Origin: Brachybacterium sp042666875
GTDB taxonomy: Bacteria > Actinomycetota > Actinomycetes > Actinomycetales > Dermabacteraceae
Assembly (NCBI RefSeq): GCF_042666875.1
Contig: NZ_JBHTCX010000011.1
Coordinates: 372,001-436,000, forward strand
Length of the DNA: 64,000 nucleotides
Direction of reading: 5' to 3'
In this document: positions 1 to 8,352 of the stretch, piece after piece
How the letters are laid out: each line of letters opens with the position of its first letter
How positions within the stretch are numbered: position 1 is the stretch's first letter
Translations under genes and position numbers: made by a program
The notes under the pieces: model-generated
Databases searched by the model: none
Told to the model about the DNA's origin: nothing
Seen by the model: the letters and a program-made list of their open reading frames with translations, nothing else

Positions 1-147
1 GGCCGCGTCACCGCTGGGCTCGACGACGTGGGTGTCCGGGCGGTGCTCCATCTCCCACCAGTTCGAATTGATGTTGTTGCCCTCGATCTGGTGAGCGGCG
101 GTGGCGGCGCCCCAGAGGAAGCCGTCGGGGAAGCGGAGCGTGGACAT
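1..147 (-). CDS. Glycoside hydrolase family 1 beta-glucosidase, N-terminal part
   Basis: Only the first 49 codons lie in the window; the gene runs off the left edge. The reverse-strand reading starts ATG at 147 and gives the GH1 N-terminal signature FLWGAATAAHQIEG, the first beta strand of the barrel with the substrate-binding Gln/His region. No signal peptide is seen, so a cytoplasmic enzyme cleaving imported beta-glucosides is expected. It begins 29 bp after the stop of the fused transporter ATPase in the same direction, so it is probably the last gene of that operon and indicates that the transporter carries sugars. The exact substrate cannot be told from this fragment. Confidence 0.88.
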   Translation of the reverse strand, partial: MSTLRFPDGFLWGAATAAHQIEGNNINSNWWEMEHRPDTHVVEPSGDAA

Positions 148-176
148 GGGTCTCCTGTCGTGGGTGTCGGGGTCGG

Positions 177-2033
177 TCAGGCGCCGTGGACGCGCCCGGG
201 GTTGGGGATCGCGTCGAGCAGGCGGATCGTGTACTCGTCGCGCGGCTGCCGCATCACCTGCGCGGTGGGGCCCTGCTCGACCACCCGGCCCTCGTGCAGC
301 ACGAGGATGTCGTCGGTGATCAGACGGGCGCTGAGCAGGTCGTGCGTGATGTACAGCAGCGACATGCCGGTGCGCTCGCGCAGGTCGCGCAGCAGCGCGA
401 GCACACCGGCCCGCAGGGAGACGTCGAGCATCGAGACGGGCTCGTCGGCGATGATCACCTGCGGGTCCGCGGCCAGCGCCCGGGCGATCACCACACGCTG
501 GCGCTGCCCGCCCGAGAGCTGATGGGGGAGCTTCTTGGCGTACTGCTCGACCGGCGTGAGGCCGACGGTCTCCAGCAGCTCGAACACGCGCCGGCGGGCG
601 CCGTCGCGATGGACGTCGGTGAGGTTGGCGATCGCCCTGCTGAGGGTGTACTCGACCGTGTTCAGCGGGTTCAGGGCCGAATACGGATCCTGGAACACCA
701 TCTGCACGGTGCGCCGCAGATCCCGCAGCCCGCCCCGGCGCAGCGCACCGACGTCGACCGGTCCCAGCTGGATGCTGCCCTCGGTGGGCTTCTCGACCCC
801 GGTGATCATCCTCGCCAGCGTCGACTTCCCGCTGCCGGACTGCCCGACCAGCGCCGTGGCCCCGCCCGGGGCGAGCGTGAAGCTGACGTCGTCGACCGCG
901 AGCACGGGCGCGGCGCGGCGCCGGGGCGGGGCGTAGCGCTTGGTCACGCCCTGGACGCGGAGCTCGGGGCCGTCAGGGACGGCCGGGCCCGAACGGCGTG
1001 CGGAGCCGGCGACGCCCGGTGCCGGCCCGTCGGCCGTCGATCCGGGATGCGGCGGCGGGGCCGACGGGGGGTGCTCGGCCGGCGGATGGTGCTCGGCCGA
1101 CGGATGGTGCTCGGCCGACGGGCCATTCCCGGCCGGCGGCGCCTCACCGTGCGGGGAGGTGGCGCGCAGCTCGGGCGCCTCGAGCCCGGGCAGCGAGACG
1201 TGCTCGGCGCGGGGATCGGCGAAGTGGCTCAGCAGCATCTGGGTGTACTCGTGCTGCGGCCGGTGGAGGATCTCGGCGCTGGGGGCGTCCTCGACGATGC
1301 GGCCGTCGTGCATGACCAGCACGCGGTGCGCTGACTCGAGCACCACCCCCAAGTCATGGCTGATGAGGATGGCGGTGAAGCCCTCCTCGGCCTGCAGCGC
1401 CCGGATGGTGTCCATCACCGCGTGCTGGACCAGGACGTCCAGCGCGGTCGTGGGCTCGTCGAAGACCATCAGCTGCGGCTCCAGCGAGAGGGCGAGCGCG
1501 ATGGTGATGCGCTGGCGCATGCCGCCGGAGAGCTCGAAGGGGTACCGGTCCAGCACCTCCGGGCCCAGGGACACCCGGCCCACGAGCTCCTCGGCCCGCT
1601 GGTCGCGGCGGCCGCTCGCGACATGTCCGTGGGCGGCGAAGATGTCGTGGAAGTGCTTGCGGATGGTGCGCACCGGGTTCAACGTGTTCATCCCGGCCTG
1701 CAGCACCATCGCGAAGCCGCCCTGGCGCTGTGTGCGCAGGGCCTCCTGGCTCATGTGGGCGATGTCGACCTCGCCGAACATCACCCGGCCGCCCTCGATG
1801 CGGGCAGGCGGCTTGGCCAGTGCCGTCAGCGCGAAGCCCAGGGTGGACTTGCCGGAGCCGGATTCCCCCACCAGGCCGATGAACTCCCCGCGGCCGACGT
1901 CGAACGAGACGTCCTTGACCGCATGGGTGGGGCGTGCCCCCACCGGTTCGTAGACGACGGAGAGGTTCTGGACGCTGAGCAGGGGTTCGACTTCTGCCGT
2001 GGTGTGCTGCGTCGTGATCGGAGCGGTGCTCAT
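177..2033 (-). CDS. Fused double ATPase of a Dpp/Opp-type ABC transporter
   Basis: 618 residues holding two complete ABC ATPase halves, equivalent to DppD and DppF joined. The first half has Walker A GESGSGKST and signature LSGGMRQR, the second GQSGSGKST and LSGGQRQR; each has a Walker B ending in DEP. A linker of about 60 residues between them is rich in Pro, Ala, His and Glu, with a short repeat of the type SAEHHP. The start ATG at 2033 overlaps the stop of the permease gene (ATGA), with a GGGAG ribosome site upstream. It powers uptake by the two adjacent permeases. Substrate is inferred from the GH1 gene downstream to be a beta-glucoside rather than a peptide. Confidence 0.92.
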   Translation of the reverse strand: MSTAPITTQHTTAEVEPLLSVQNLSVVYEPVGARPTHAVKDVSFDVGRGEFIGLVGESGSGKSTLGFALTALAKPPARIEGGRVMFGEVDIAHMSQEALRTQRQGGFAMVLQAGMNTLNPVRTIRKHFHDIFAAHGHVASGRRDQRAEELVGRVSLGPEVLDRYPFELSGGMRQRITIALALSLEPQLMVFDEPTTALDVLVQHAVMDTIRALQAEEGFTAILISHDLGVVLESAHRVLVMHDGRIVEDAPSAEILHRPQHEYTQMLLSHFADPRAEHVSLPGLEAPELRATSPHGEAPPAGNGPSAEHHPSAEHHPPAEHPPSAPPPHPGSTADGPAPGVAGSARRSGPAVPDGPELRVQGVTKRYAPPRRRAAPVLAVDDVSFTLAPGGATALVGQSGSGKSTLARMITGVEKPTEGSIQLGPVDVGALRRGGLRDLRRTVQMVFQDPYSALNPLNTVEYTLSRAIANLTDVHRDGARRRVFELLETVGLTPVEQYAKKLPHQLSGGQRQRVVIARALAADPQVIIADEPVSMLDVSLRAGVLALLRDLRERTGMSLLYITHDLLSARLITDDILVLHEGRVVEQGPTAQVMRQPRDEYTIRLLDAIPNPGRVHGA

Positions 2034-3157
2034 CGCCCGGTGCTCCCTTCCCGCAGACGGGGATTGCTGATCCCGTCGATGCCGAAGTTGATGAGGGTTA
2101 GGGAGGTGGCCAGCAGGGCGATGCACAGGCCCGGGGCGAACAGCAGCGCCCACTGACCGGTCAGCATGGCGTTGGAGTTCTGGGCCCAATAGATCATCGT
2201 GCCCCAGCTGACCACCGTGGAATCGCCCAGCCCGAGATACTCGAGCCCGGCCTCGGCGAGGATCGCGGCGGTGGCGGAGCCGAAGAAACCGCCGGCGATG
2301 ATGGAGGTCATGTTCGGGAGGATCTCGCGGAAGATGATCCGCGGCGCCCGCTCGCCGGAGAACCGGGCAGATTCCACGAAGTCGCGGCTGCGCAGGGTGC
2401 GTGTCTGGCTGCGCAGCACGCGGGCTCCCCACGCCCACCCGGTGACGGCGATGACCACGATGATCACGGAGATGCCGCCGTTGCTGAGATACGTGGCGAC
2501 GACGATCATCAGCGGCAGGCCGGGGATGACGAGGAACAGGTTGACGATGAAGTTGACGACGTCGGCCAGGATCCCGCGCATGTACCCCCAGGTGAGGCCG
2601 ATGATCACGGAGATCACCGTGGAGATGCCGCCGGCCCCGAAGCCCACCACGAGGGAGATCCGGGCGCCGTAGATGACCTGACTGAGCACGTCCTCCCCGG
2701 CGGCCGTGGTGCCCAGCCAGTGCTGGGCGGAGGCGTCGAGGTTGCGCTCGAAGGTGTTGTCCTTGGGATCGTAGGGGGCCAGCAGCGGCGCCAGCACGGC
2801 CAGCACCACGAAGATACCCAGGATGATCAGGCCGATGCGGGCCTTGCGGTTGCCCCAGATGGTGCGCAATCCGCCGGCGAGGGCCGCCAGGGCGGGGTGG
2901 CGCTGCGCGGTGGCGTCGGCCGCAGCGGCGGATCCGCGGTCGCCGGGAGCCCCGTGGTCGCCGGTGGGCCCGTGGTCGCCGGCTGGTCCGTGGTCGCCGG
3001 CTGGTCCGGGGCGGCCGACGGGGCTCGGGCTCCCGTCGGGTCCGGAACGGCCGGCGGGGCTGGTTCCTGCGGGACTGCTCGCCCCGACGGGGCCGGCCGT
3101 CCCAGGAGCGTCCTCGCCCCCGGGATTCGATGGGGTGCGGTCGGTGGGTGCGTTCAT
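2030..3157 (-). CDS. ABC transporter permease, DppC type
   Basis: 375 residues. The first ~105 are a low-complexity cytoplasmic tail made of near-repeats of GPAGDHGP/GPTGDHG type. After it come the first membrane segment (IGLIILGIFVVLAVLAPLL), the family sequence LAPYDPKDNTFERNLDAS, a periplasmic segment with HWLGTTAAGEDVLSQV and four to five more membrane segments. The EAA-like coupling loop is around ESARFSGERAPRIIFREILPN. ATG at 3157 has a GAGGACGAGG ribosome site. Translationally coupled on both sides. The tail is much longer than the few residues usual in DppC proteins. Confidence 0.92.
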   Translation of the reverse strand: MNAPTDRTPSNPGGEDAPGTAGPVGASSPAGTSPAGRSGPDGSPSPVGRPGPAGDHGPAGDHGPTGDHGAPGDRGSAAAADATAQRHPALAALAGGLRTIWGNRKARIGLIILGIFVVLAVLAPLLAPYDPKDNTFERNLDASAQHWLGTTAAGEDVLSQVIYGARISLVVGFGAGGISTVISVIIGLTWGYMRGILADVVNFIVNLFLVIPGLPLMIVVATYLSNGGISVIIVVIAVTGWAWGARVLRSQTRTLRSRDFVESARFSGERAPRIIFREILPNMTSIIAGGFFGSATAAILAEAGLEYLGLGDSTVVSWGTMIYWAQNSNAMLTGQWALLFAPGLCIALLATSLTLINFGIDGISNPRLREGSTGR

Positions 3158-4134
3158 CGCCTCGTCCTCGGGTCGAGAATGCCGTACAGGATGTCCACGA
3201 GCAGGTTCGCCACCAGGACGCTGACCGTGATCATCAGGAAGATCGCCTGCATCAGCGGGTAGTCCTGGCCGGTCACCGCGTTGAACAGGAGGAACCCGAT
3301 CCCCGGGTAGCCGAAGACCTGCTCGACGAGGATCGAGCCGCCCACGACCCCGCCCAGGGCCATGCCGAAGCCGGTCAGGTTCGGCAGGATCGCGTTGCGC
3401 GCCGCGTACTTCAGCGCCACCGTGCGCCCGGGGATGCCGTTGGCCTCCGCGAAGGTCACGTGGTCCTCGCCGAGGGTGGTGATCATGGCGTTGCGCATGC
3501 CGATGATCCAGGCGCCCAGCGACGTGATCAGCATCGTGAAGGCAGGCAGGGCCGCGTGGTAGATCGCATCGAGCACGAACTCGAGGGAGAGTCCCGGCAC
3601 GGTGGTGGCGGAGTACGCCCCGAAGGTCGGGAACAGGTGCAGCACGTATCCCAGCAGGAACAGCAGCAGCAGCGCGGTCCAGAAGTAGGGGAAGGTGTTG
3701 ATGAAGCTGCCGCCGACGGTGGGCAGGGCATCCAGCCAGGTGCCGCGCTTCCACGCCGAGAGCACACCGATCAGGGTGCCGATGACGAAGGCCGCGACGG
3801 TCACGAGGCCCACGAGGATCAGCGTGTACGGCAATGCCTGGGAGACCAGACCGCTGACGGGCTCGGGGTAGAAGGCGTAGGAGACACCGAAGTCCAGGGA
3901 GAAGATCTGGCCCAGATAGTCGACGTACTGCTGGAGGATGTTGCCGTCGGGCACCCCGAGCTGGGCCTCGACCGCGCGCCGCGTCGCCTCGGTGACGGGC
4001 CCGTTCTGGGAGAGCTTGGCGATGGCGGCGTCGGCGGGGGAGCCGGGCATCATCCGGGGGAGCAGGAAGTTGATGGTGATGGCGGCCCACAGGGTCAGCA
4101 GGAACCATCCCAGGCGTTGCAGGGCGTATCTCAT
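3154..4134 (-). CDS. ABC transporter permease, DppB type
   Basis: 326 residues with the DppB layout: N-terminal membrane helix (LQRLGWFLLTLWAAITINFLLPR), conserved PGSPAD just outside the membrane, a large external loop and five further helices; C-terminal DILYGILDPRTR is typical. It pairs with the DppC-type permease to form the channel, and its stop overlaps the start of that gene. It begins 7 bp after the binding-protein stop, so all the transporter genes form one leftward operon. Confidence 0.93.
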   Translation of the reverse strand: MRYALQRLGWFLLTLWAAITINFLLPRMMPGSPADAAIAKLSQNGPVTEATRRAVEAQLGVPDGNILQQYVDYLGQIFSLDFGVSYAFYPEPVSGLVSQALPYTLILVGLVTVAAFVIGTLIGVLSAWKRGTWLDALPTVGGSFINTFPYFWTALLLLFLLGYVLHLFPTFGAYSATTVPGLSLEFVLDAIYHAALPAFTMLITSLGAWIIGMRNAMITTLGEDHVTFAEANGIPGRTVALKYAARNAILPNLTGFGMALGGVVGGSILVEQVFGYPGIGFLLFNAVTGQDYPLMQAIFLMITVSVLVANLLVDILYGILDPRTRR

Positions 4135-4141
4135 CGGGGGA

Positions 4142-5812
4142 TCACTCGCCTTCCTGGCCGGCGCGGCGCACTCTGGTCAGCACCATCAGCGGTGAGGACC
4201 CGTAGGTCTGCAGCGGTGCGTAGGGGTCCTCGGCGGTGGGCCAGCCGGTGAAGCGACCGTCGTTGTACAGGCCCCACAGCCCGCCGTAGTACATGGCGAT
4301 GACAGGGAGATCCTGGTAGAAGATCCGTTGCAGCTCGTGCAGGATCTCGGTCTGCTCCTCGGTTGCGACCGAGGCGCGGTATCGCGTGATCAGGTCGTCG
4401 ACCTCGGGATTCTGGTACCGGATGCGATTGTTCTGCGTCTCCTCGCCGATAGGGGCGTAGTACTCGCCCGAGAGCAGGTTCGTGAAGCCCTGGAAGGCGT
4501 CGGAGCCGTTCGACGAGCCGCAGGCGACCTGATAGTCGCCGCTGGTCAGGTTCGCCTCGTAGGCGGCGGCCTGCGGCGCGTCGATGGTGACCTCGATGCC
4601 GATCGCCCCCAGCTGGCTCTGGACGGCCTGCACGGCCCGCAGCCAGTCGGTGTACCCGTTCGGGGTGGAGAGCGCGAAGGTGAACGGCTCACCCTCCGGG
4701 GTGAGCATCGTGGTGCCGTCGTACGTGAACCCGGCCGCTTCGAACGCCTCGATGGCGGCGTCGGTGTCCTGCTGCAGGAAGCCGCGGTCCGGGAGCTCCG
4801 GGTTCAGCAGGTCCTCCTGGTTGGGCAGCAGCATCCCGGACTGGCTGGCCGGGCCGGTGTATCCCTCGACGGCGGCCGAGGCGATCTTCTCGCCGTCGAT
4901 CGCCAGGGCGAGGCCGCGACGGACGTCGGCGCTGTCGAAGGGGGCCACGTCGTGATTCGGATGCAGGCCGATGATCCCGCCGGGCGGGAACCAGTACTTG
5001 TTGTGCTCGTTCGCCGCCATCCACGTGTTCTCGACATCGCTCATGTACGAGTACGCCCAGTCGTAACCCTTGGTGACCAGGTCGAGCTGCTCGCTGGCCG
5101 CGGGGTAGACGAGGTGGGAGATGTCGATCGACGCGGCCTGCCAGTAGTCCTCGTACCTGTCGAGCGTGTACTGCAGCGAGGTGAAGTTGCCCAGTGCGAA
5201 CGGCCCGGAGCCGACAGGCTCCTCGTTGCGCCAGGTCGAGGGGTCCTCGACCCCCTCCCACAGGTGCCGGGGGACGATGATCGTCTTGCCGATCACGGGC
5301 AGGGCGGGGGTGTCCGGGGCCAGCAGGGTGAAGGTGATGGTGGCCCCGTCGGTCTCGATCGACTCGAGCCGGCCCCACACGCCCGCGGTGTCATTGGCCG
5401 GGAACTCCTGGAGCATCCGGAACGTGTAGGCCACGTCGTCGCTGGTCAGCTCGGTGCCGTCGTGCCAGGTGACGCCCTGGCGCAGAGTCATCACGATCTG
5501 CTGCGGGTCCGGCTGCTCCCAGTCCTCGGCGAGCCATGGCTCCAGCTCCCCGTCCAGCGGATTGATCCAGATCAGCGGTTCGTAGATGATCGTCGCCGCC
5601 GTGCGGGCATTGGACTGGTACGGGTTGAAGTTCGCGGTGAACGTGGGCGTGCCCTTGTCCCCGGCGATGAGCATGGTGTCGTCGCCGATGGTGGGATCGG
5701 GCCGGCTCGTGATCTGCAGGGAGCATCCCGAGGCGACGAGCCCGGTGATGCCGAGCGCGCCGCCGGCCAGCAGGGTGCGCCGGCCCAGGTTCAGGTGTGG
5801 TGCAGATGCCAC
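4142..5812 (-). CDS. Extracellular solute-binding lipoprotein, family 5
   Basis: 556 residues, starting with GTG at 5812. The N-terminus has a twin-arginine-like RRTLLAGGALG stretch and a lipobox (LVASGC, Cys near residue 30), so a secreted lipoprotein is expected. The body is that of family 5 (peptide/nickel/oligosaccharide) binding proteins: EPLIWINPLDGELEPWLAEDW, TWHDGTELTSDDVAYTFRM and GSGPFALGNF are recognisable blocks. First gene of the operon with the two permeases, fused ATPase and GH1 enzyme. Family 5 proteins bind peptides or, in many actinobacteria and thermophiles, cello- and other oligosaccharides; the GH1 and LacI neighbours favour sugars here. Confidence 0.9.
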   Translation of the reverse strand: MASAPHLNLGRRTLLAGGALGITGLVASGCSLQITSRPDPTIGDDTMLIAGDKGTPTFTANFNPYQSNARTAATIIYEPLIWINPLDGELEPWLAEDWEQPDPQQIVMTLRQGVTWHDGTELTSDDVAYTFRMLQEFPANDTAGVWGRLESIETDGATITFTLLAPDTPALPVIGKTIIVPRHLWEGVEDPSTWRNEEPVGSGPFALGNFTSLQYTLDRYEDYWQAASIDISHLVYPAASEQLDLVTKGYDWAYSYMSDVENTWMAANEHNKYWFPPGGIIGLHPNHDVAPFDSADVRRGLALAIDGEKIASAAVEGYTGPASQSGMLLPNQEDLLNPELPDRGFLQQDTDAAIEAFEAAGFTYDGTTMLTPEGEPFTFALSTPNGYTDWLRAVQAVQSQLGAIGIEVTIDAPQAAAYEANLTSGDYQVACGSSNGSDAFQGFTNLLSGEYYAPIGEETQNNRIRYQNPEVDDLITRYRASVATEEQTEILHELQRIFYQDLPVIAMYYGGLWGLYNDGRFTGWPTAEDPYAPLQTYGSSPLMVLTRVRRAGQEGE

Positions 5813-6016
5813 GTCGTCACGTCCTCACGCCGTCGTTGTGAACGACTCCGCTCCGTGGGTCGAGGTGCCTCCAGCAGTGGAGACGCCTCCGGGAGCGGAG
5901 GTGCAGGGGCCGGTGCCCGCCGCGTCGCGGGAGGAACCTGCCTGCCGGTGTCCGTGCGGACCGGGGCGCCTCCTCCATCACCGGCATCGGCGCTCCGTCG
6001 TACGGAACGATGAGAC

Positions 6017-6030
6017 TGTATGCGCTTACA
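6017..6030. promoter_or_regulatory. LacI-type operator upstream of the oligosaccharide ABC operon
   Basis: TGTATGCGCTTACA is a 14-bp dyad around a central CG with one mismatched pair, the usual shape of LacI/GalR-family operators. It lies 205 bp upstream of the binding-protein start and 244 bp from the stop of a LacI-family gene. Regulation by that LacI protein is inferred from position and shape only. Confidence 0.55.
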
Positions 6031-6090
6031 TGCCGCTCGTGCAACCCCGGGACGCGGCGGGGTGCCACGCGGCCCCGGCGGGCCGGCCGA

Positions 6091-6140
6091 GCAGATCGGA
6101 CCCGGGCCCCGGCGGGCAGATCGGACCCGGGCCCCGGCGG
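6091..6140. repeat. Perfect 25-bp tandem duplication
   Basis: Two identical head-to-tail copies of a GC-rich 25-bp unit (6091-6115 and 6116-6140, beginning GCAGATCGGACCCGGG), preceded by a partial third copy (GCCCCGGCGGG, from 6072). They sit in the 461-bp gap (5813-6273) between the binding-protein gene and the LacI gene. No gene was seen in the gap; otherwise it holds only the operator at 6017 and the inverted repeat at 6141. Confidence 0.8.
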
Positions 6141-6191
6141 GATCCGTGAGCGCGTTGGTATTCATGCCGTGAAGCAACAGGGTCACGGATC
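6141..6191. terminator. Possible hairpin downstream of the LacI gene
   Basis: Perfect 9-bp inverted repeat, GATCCGTGA at 6141-6149 and TCACGGATC at 6183-6191, with a 33-nt loop. It lies 83 bp beyond the LacI stop in the direction of transcription. The long loop and absence of a T-run make a classical terminator uncertain. Confidence 0.3.
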
Positions 6192-6273
6192 TCGCGGTGC
6201 CGTTCGCCGCCGGGAGGGCGCGGTGGCCGTGGCGGTCGCGGGCGTGGGCGGTGCAGCGGGAGCCTGCCCGGGC

Positions 6274-7365
6274 TCAGGTGGCGGGCGCGGCTCTGCCGCT
6301 GCTGTCGCGCAGGAGCACATCGACGGGCAGCTGCAGGTCGAGGGGCTCGGCGTCGGGATCGGCGATGCGCCGCAGCAGGGCTTCGACGGCGCGGATGCCG
6401 AGGTCGGTCATGGGCTGGCGCACCGTGGTCAGGCGCGGCCGGCTGTAGCGGGCCTCGTCGATCCCGTCGAAACCGGTGACCACGCACTGCTCGGGCACCC
6501 GGATCCCCGCCTCCTGGAGCGCGGCCAGGGCGCCCAGGGCGCTCTGGTCGTTGGCCCCGATCACGGCCCCGGGGGCCCCGCTGCGCAGCTGCTCGCCGAG
6601 CGCGTCGTACCCGCCCTGCCAGGAGAAGTCGGCCAGGACGCGGTGCCACGGGCCGTCATGGGACGCCACCGCGTCGCGGAAGCCGAGTTCGCGGGCCGTG
6701 GCGTCGGGGGAGTTGGGCGGGCCGGCGAGATAGACCACGGGGCCGGGCGGCTTCACCGTGAGGATGTGCCGTGTCAGGGCGGACATCCCGCCGCGGTTGT
6801 CGACCCGCACCGAATCGGTGGCGCCGCGGATCTCGCCCGCGACCAGGACCAGCGGGACGCTGCGGGCGGCGCGTTCGATGAGGTCGTCGGGCACCGTGCG
6901 GGAGACCACCGCGAGCCCGTCCACCCGGCCGGTCAGGTCCCGCAGCACCACGTCACGGCTCACGCTGGTGCCGGCCGCGATCAGCAGGGCGTAGCCGTCG
7001 CGCCAGGCCGCGGCCTCAGCTCCCTGGACGAGCTGTTCGAAGTAGCGGTTGCGCAGGGGGCCCGCGTGGGAGTCGTCATGGTCCTCGAGGAACTCGACCT
7101 CGCCGTCGACGTCCGTCGGCCGGCTGCTGGTGGCGGGGATGTCGTGGCCGGGGATCAGCAGGCCGAGCACCCCCGTTCGGCGGCCGGCGAGCCCTCGCGC
7201 GCTCGCGTTGGGGACGTATCCGAGCTCCTGCACGGCCGAGAGGACGCGTTCCCGGGTGCCGGCGGCCACCTTCTCGGGGCCTCGCAGCACCCGCGAGACC
7301 GTCGCGATGGACACTCCGGCATGCTCCGCCACGTCATAGACGGTCGGTGACTTCTTCAGCGGCAC
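6274..7365 (-). CDS. LacI-family transcriptional regulator
   Basis: 363 residues from GTG at 7365, chosen because GGAGG lies 7 nt upstream; an in-frame start at 7425 would add 20 residues before the usual start. The helix-turn-helix is near the start (TVYDVAEHAGVSIATVSRVLRG), followed by the hinge helix (NASARGLAGRRTGVLGLLIPG) and a periplasmic-binding-like sugar domain ending in TTVRQPMTDLGIRAVEALL. An insertion of about 25 residues rich in Asp/Glu (near residue 80) is not typical. It probably represses the adjacent Dpp-like sugar operon through the operator at 6017. Confidence 0.92.
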   Translation of the reverse strand: MPLKKSPTVYDVAEHAGVSIATVSRVLRGPEKVAAGTRERVLSAVQELGYVPNASARGLAGRRTGVLGLLIPGHDIPATSSRPTDVDGEVEFLEDHDDSHAGPLRNRYFEQLVQGAEAAAWRDGYALLIAAGTSVSRDVVLRDLTGRVDGLAVVSRTVPDDLIERAARSVPLVLVAGEIRGATDSVRVDNRGGMSALTRHILTVKPPGPVVYLAGPPNSPDATARELGFRDAVASHDGPWHRVLADFSWQGGYDALGEQLRSGAPGAVIGANDQSALGALAALQEAGIRVPEQCVVTGFDGIDEARYSRPRLTTVRQPMTDLGIRAVEALLRRIADPDAEPLDLQLPVDVLLRDSSGRAAPAT

Positions 7366-7458
7366 GACGGATCCTCCGGGGCGGTGCACGAGCTGCACCT
7401 CGGGCTGTGGCGGGAACTGTCGCACGGTACCCGAACCCTCGCCCGGTCGATCACCGGC

Positions 7459-8352
7459 CTACTTCACCGCACCCATCGACAGCCCGCGCACCAGCTGCTT
7501 CTGGGCGACCCAGCCGGCGAGGACCACCGGCAGCGAGGCCAGCACCGAGGCGGCGGACAGCCGCGCCAGGAACAGGCCCTCCGAGGTCATGGTGGACATC
7601 AGGAAGATCGGCACCGTGGCGGCGTTGGCGGCGGTGAGGTTCAAGGCGAAGAAGAACTCGTTCCACGCGAAGATCACGCAGATCAGCGCGGTCGCCGCGA
7701 CGCCCGGAGCCACCATCGGCAGCAGCACGGTGCGCATCGTGCGCATCAGCGTGGCCCCGTCGATGGAGGCCGCCTCGAGCACCTCGCCGGGCACCTCGAG
7801 GAAGAACGAGCGCATCATCCACACCGCGATCGGCAGATTCATCGCCGTGTACAGCACGATCAGCGTCAGGATGTTGTCCAGGATCCGCAGCTGACCGGCG
7901 ATGACGTAGATCGGCATGATCACCGCGACCACCGGCAGCATCTTGGTGGAGATGAAGAAGAACAGCACGTCCTGGGTGCGCTTGATGGGGCGGATGCTCA
8001 CCGCGTACGCCGCCGGCACGGCCAGGATCAGCACCAGCAGCGTGGAGACGCCGGTGGCGATCACCGAGTTGACCAGATAGGAGGCGGCCCCGGAGGAGCC
8101 GATGATCGAGGCGTACTGCTCCAGGGTCGGGGTGAAGAAGAAGGTGGGCGGGTTCGAGGCGGCCTGCGACTCCTGCTTGAAGCTGGTCAGCACCATCCAC
8201 GCCACCGGGGCGAAGAAGATCAGGCCCGCCGCCCAGGCCAGCACGGTCAGCAGGGTTCCGCGGGCCCGCCCCGTCGGCCGTCGCCGCCTGGGCTGGAAGG
8301 CGGCCGGTGCAGCGGCGGGGGTGCGCGGGGCGTCGGCGGTGACGGCACTCAT
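7459..8352 (-). CDS. Carbohydrate ABC transporter permease, MalG type
   Basis: 297 residues starting at ATG 8352, which overlaps the stop of the MalF-type gene. An N-terminal Arg/Pro-rich cytoplasmic tail (~30 residues) precedes six membrane segments. The EAA loop, EAASIDGATLMRTMRTVLLPM, is the contact site for the ATPase, and the C-terminus KQLVRGLSMGAVK is the usual MalG ending. No ATPase gene is present in this operon, so a shared MsiK/MsmK-type ATPase encoded elsewhere must power it (known for this family; inferred here). Confidence 0.93.
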   Translation of the reverse strand: MSAVTADAPRTPAAAPAAFQPRRRRPTGRARGTLLTVLAWAAGLIFFAPVAWMVLTSFKQESQAASNPPTFFFTPTLEQYASIIGSSGAASYLVNSVIATGVSTLLVLILAVPAAYAVSIRPIKRTQDVLFFFISTKMLPVVAVIMPIYVIAGQLRILDNILTLIVLYTAMNLPIAVWMMRSFFLEVPGEVLEAASIDGATLMRTMRTVLLPMVAPGVAATALICVIFAWNEFFFALNLTAANAATVPIFLMSTMTSEGLFLARLSAASVLASLPVVLAGWVAQKQLVRGLSMGAVK

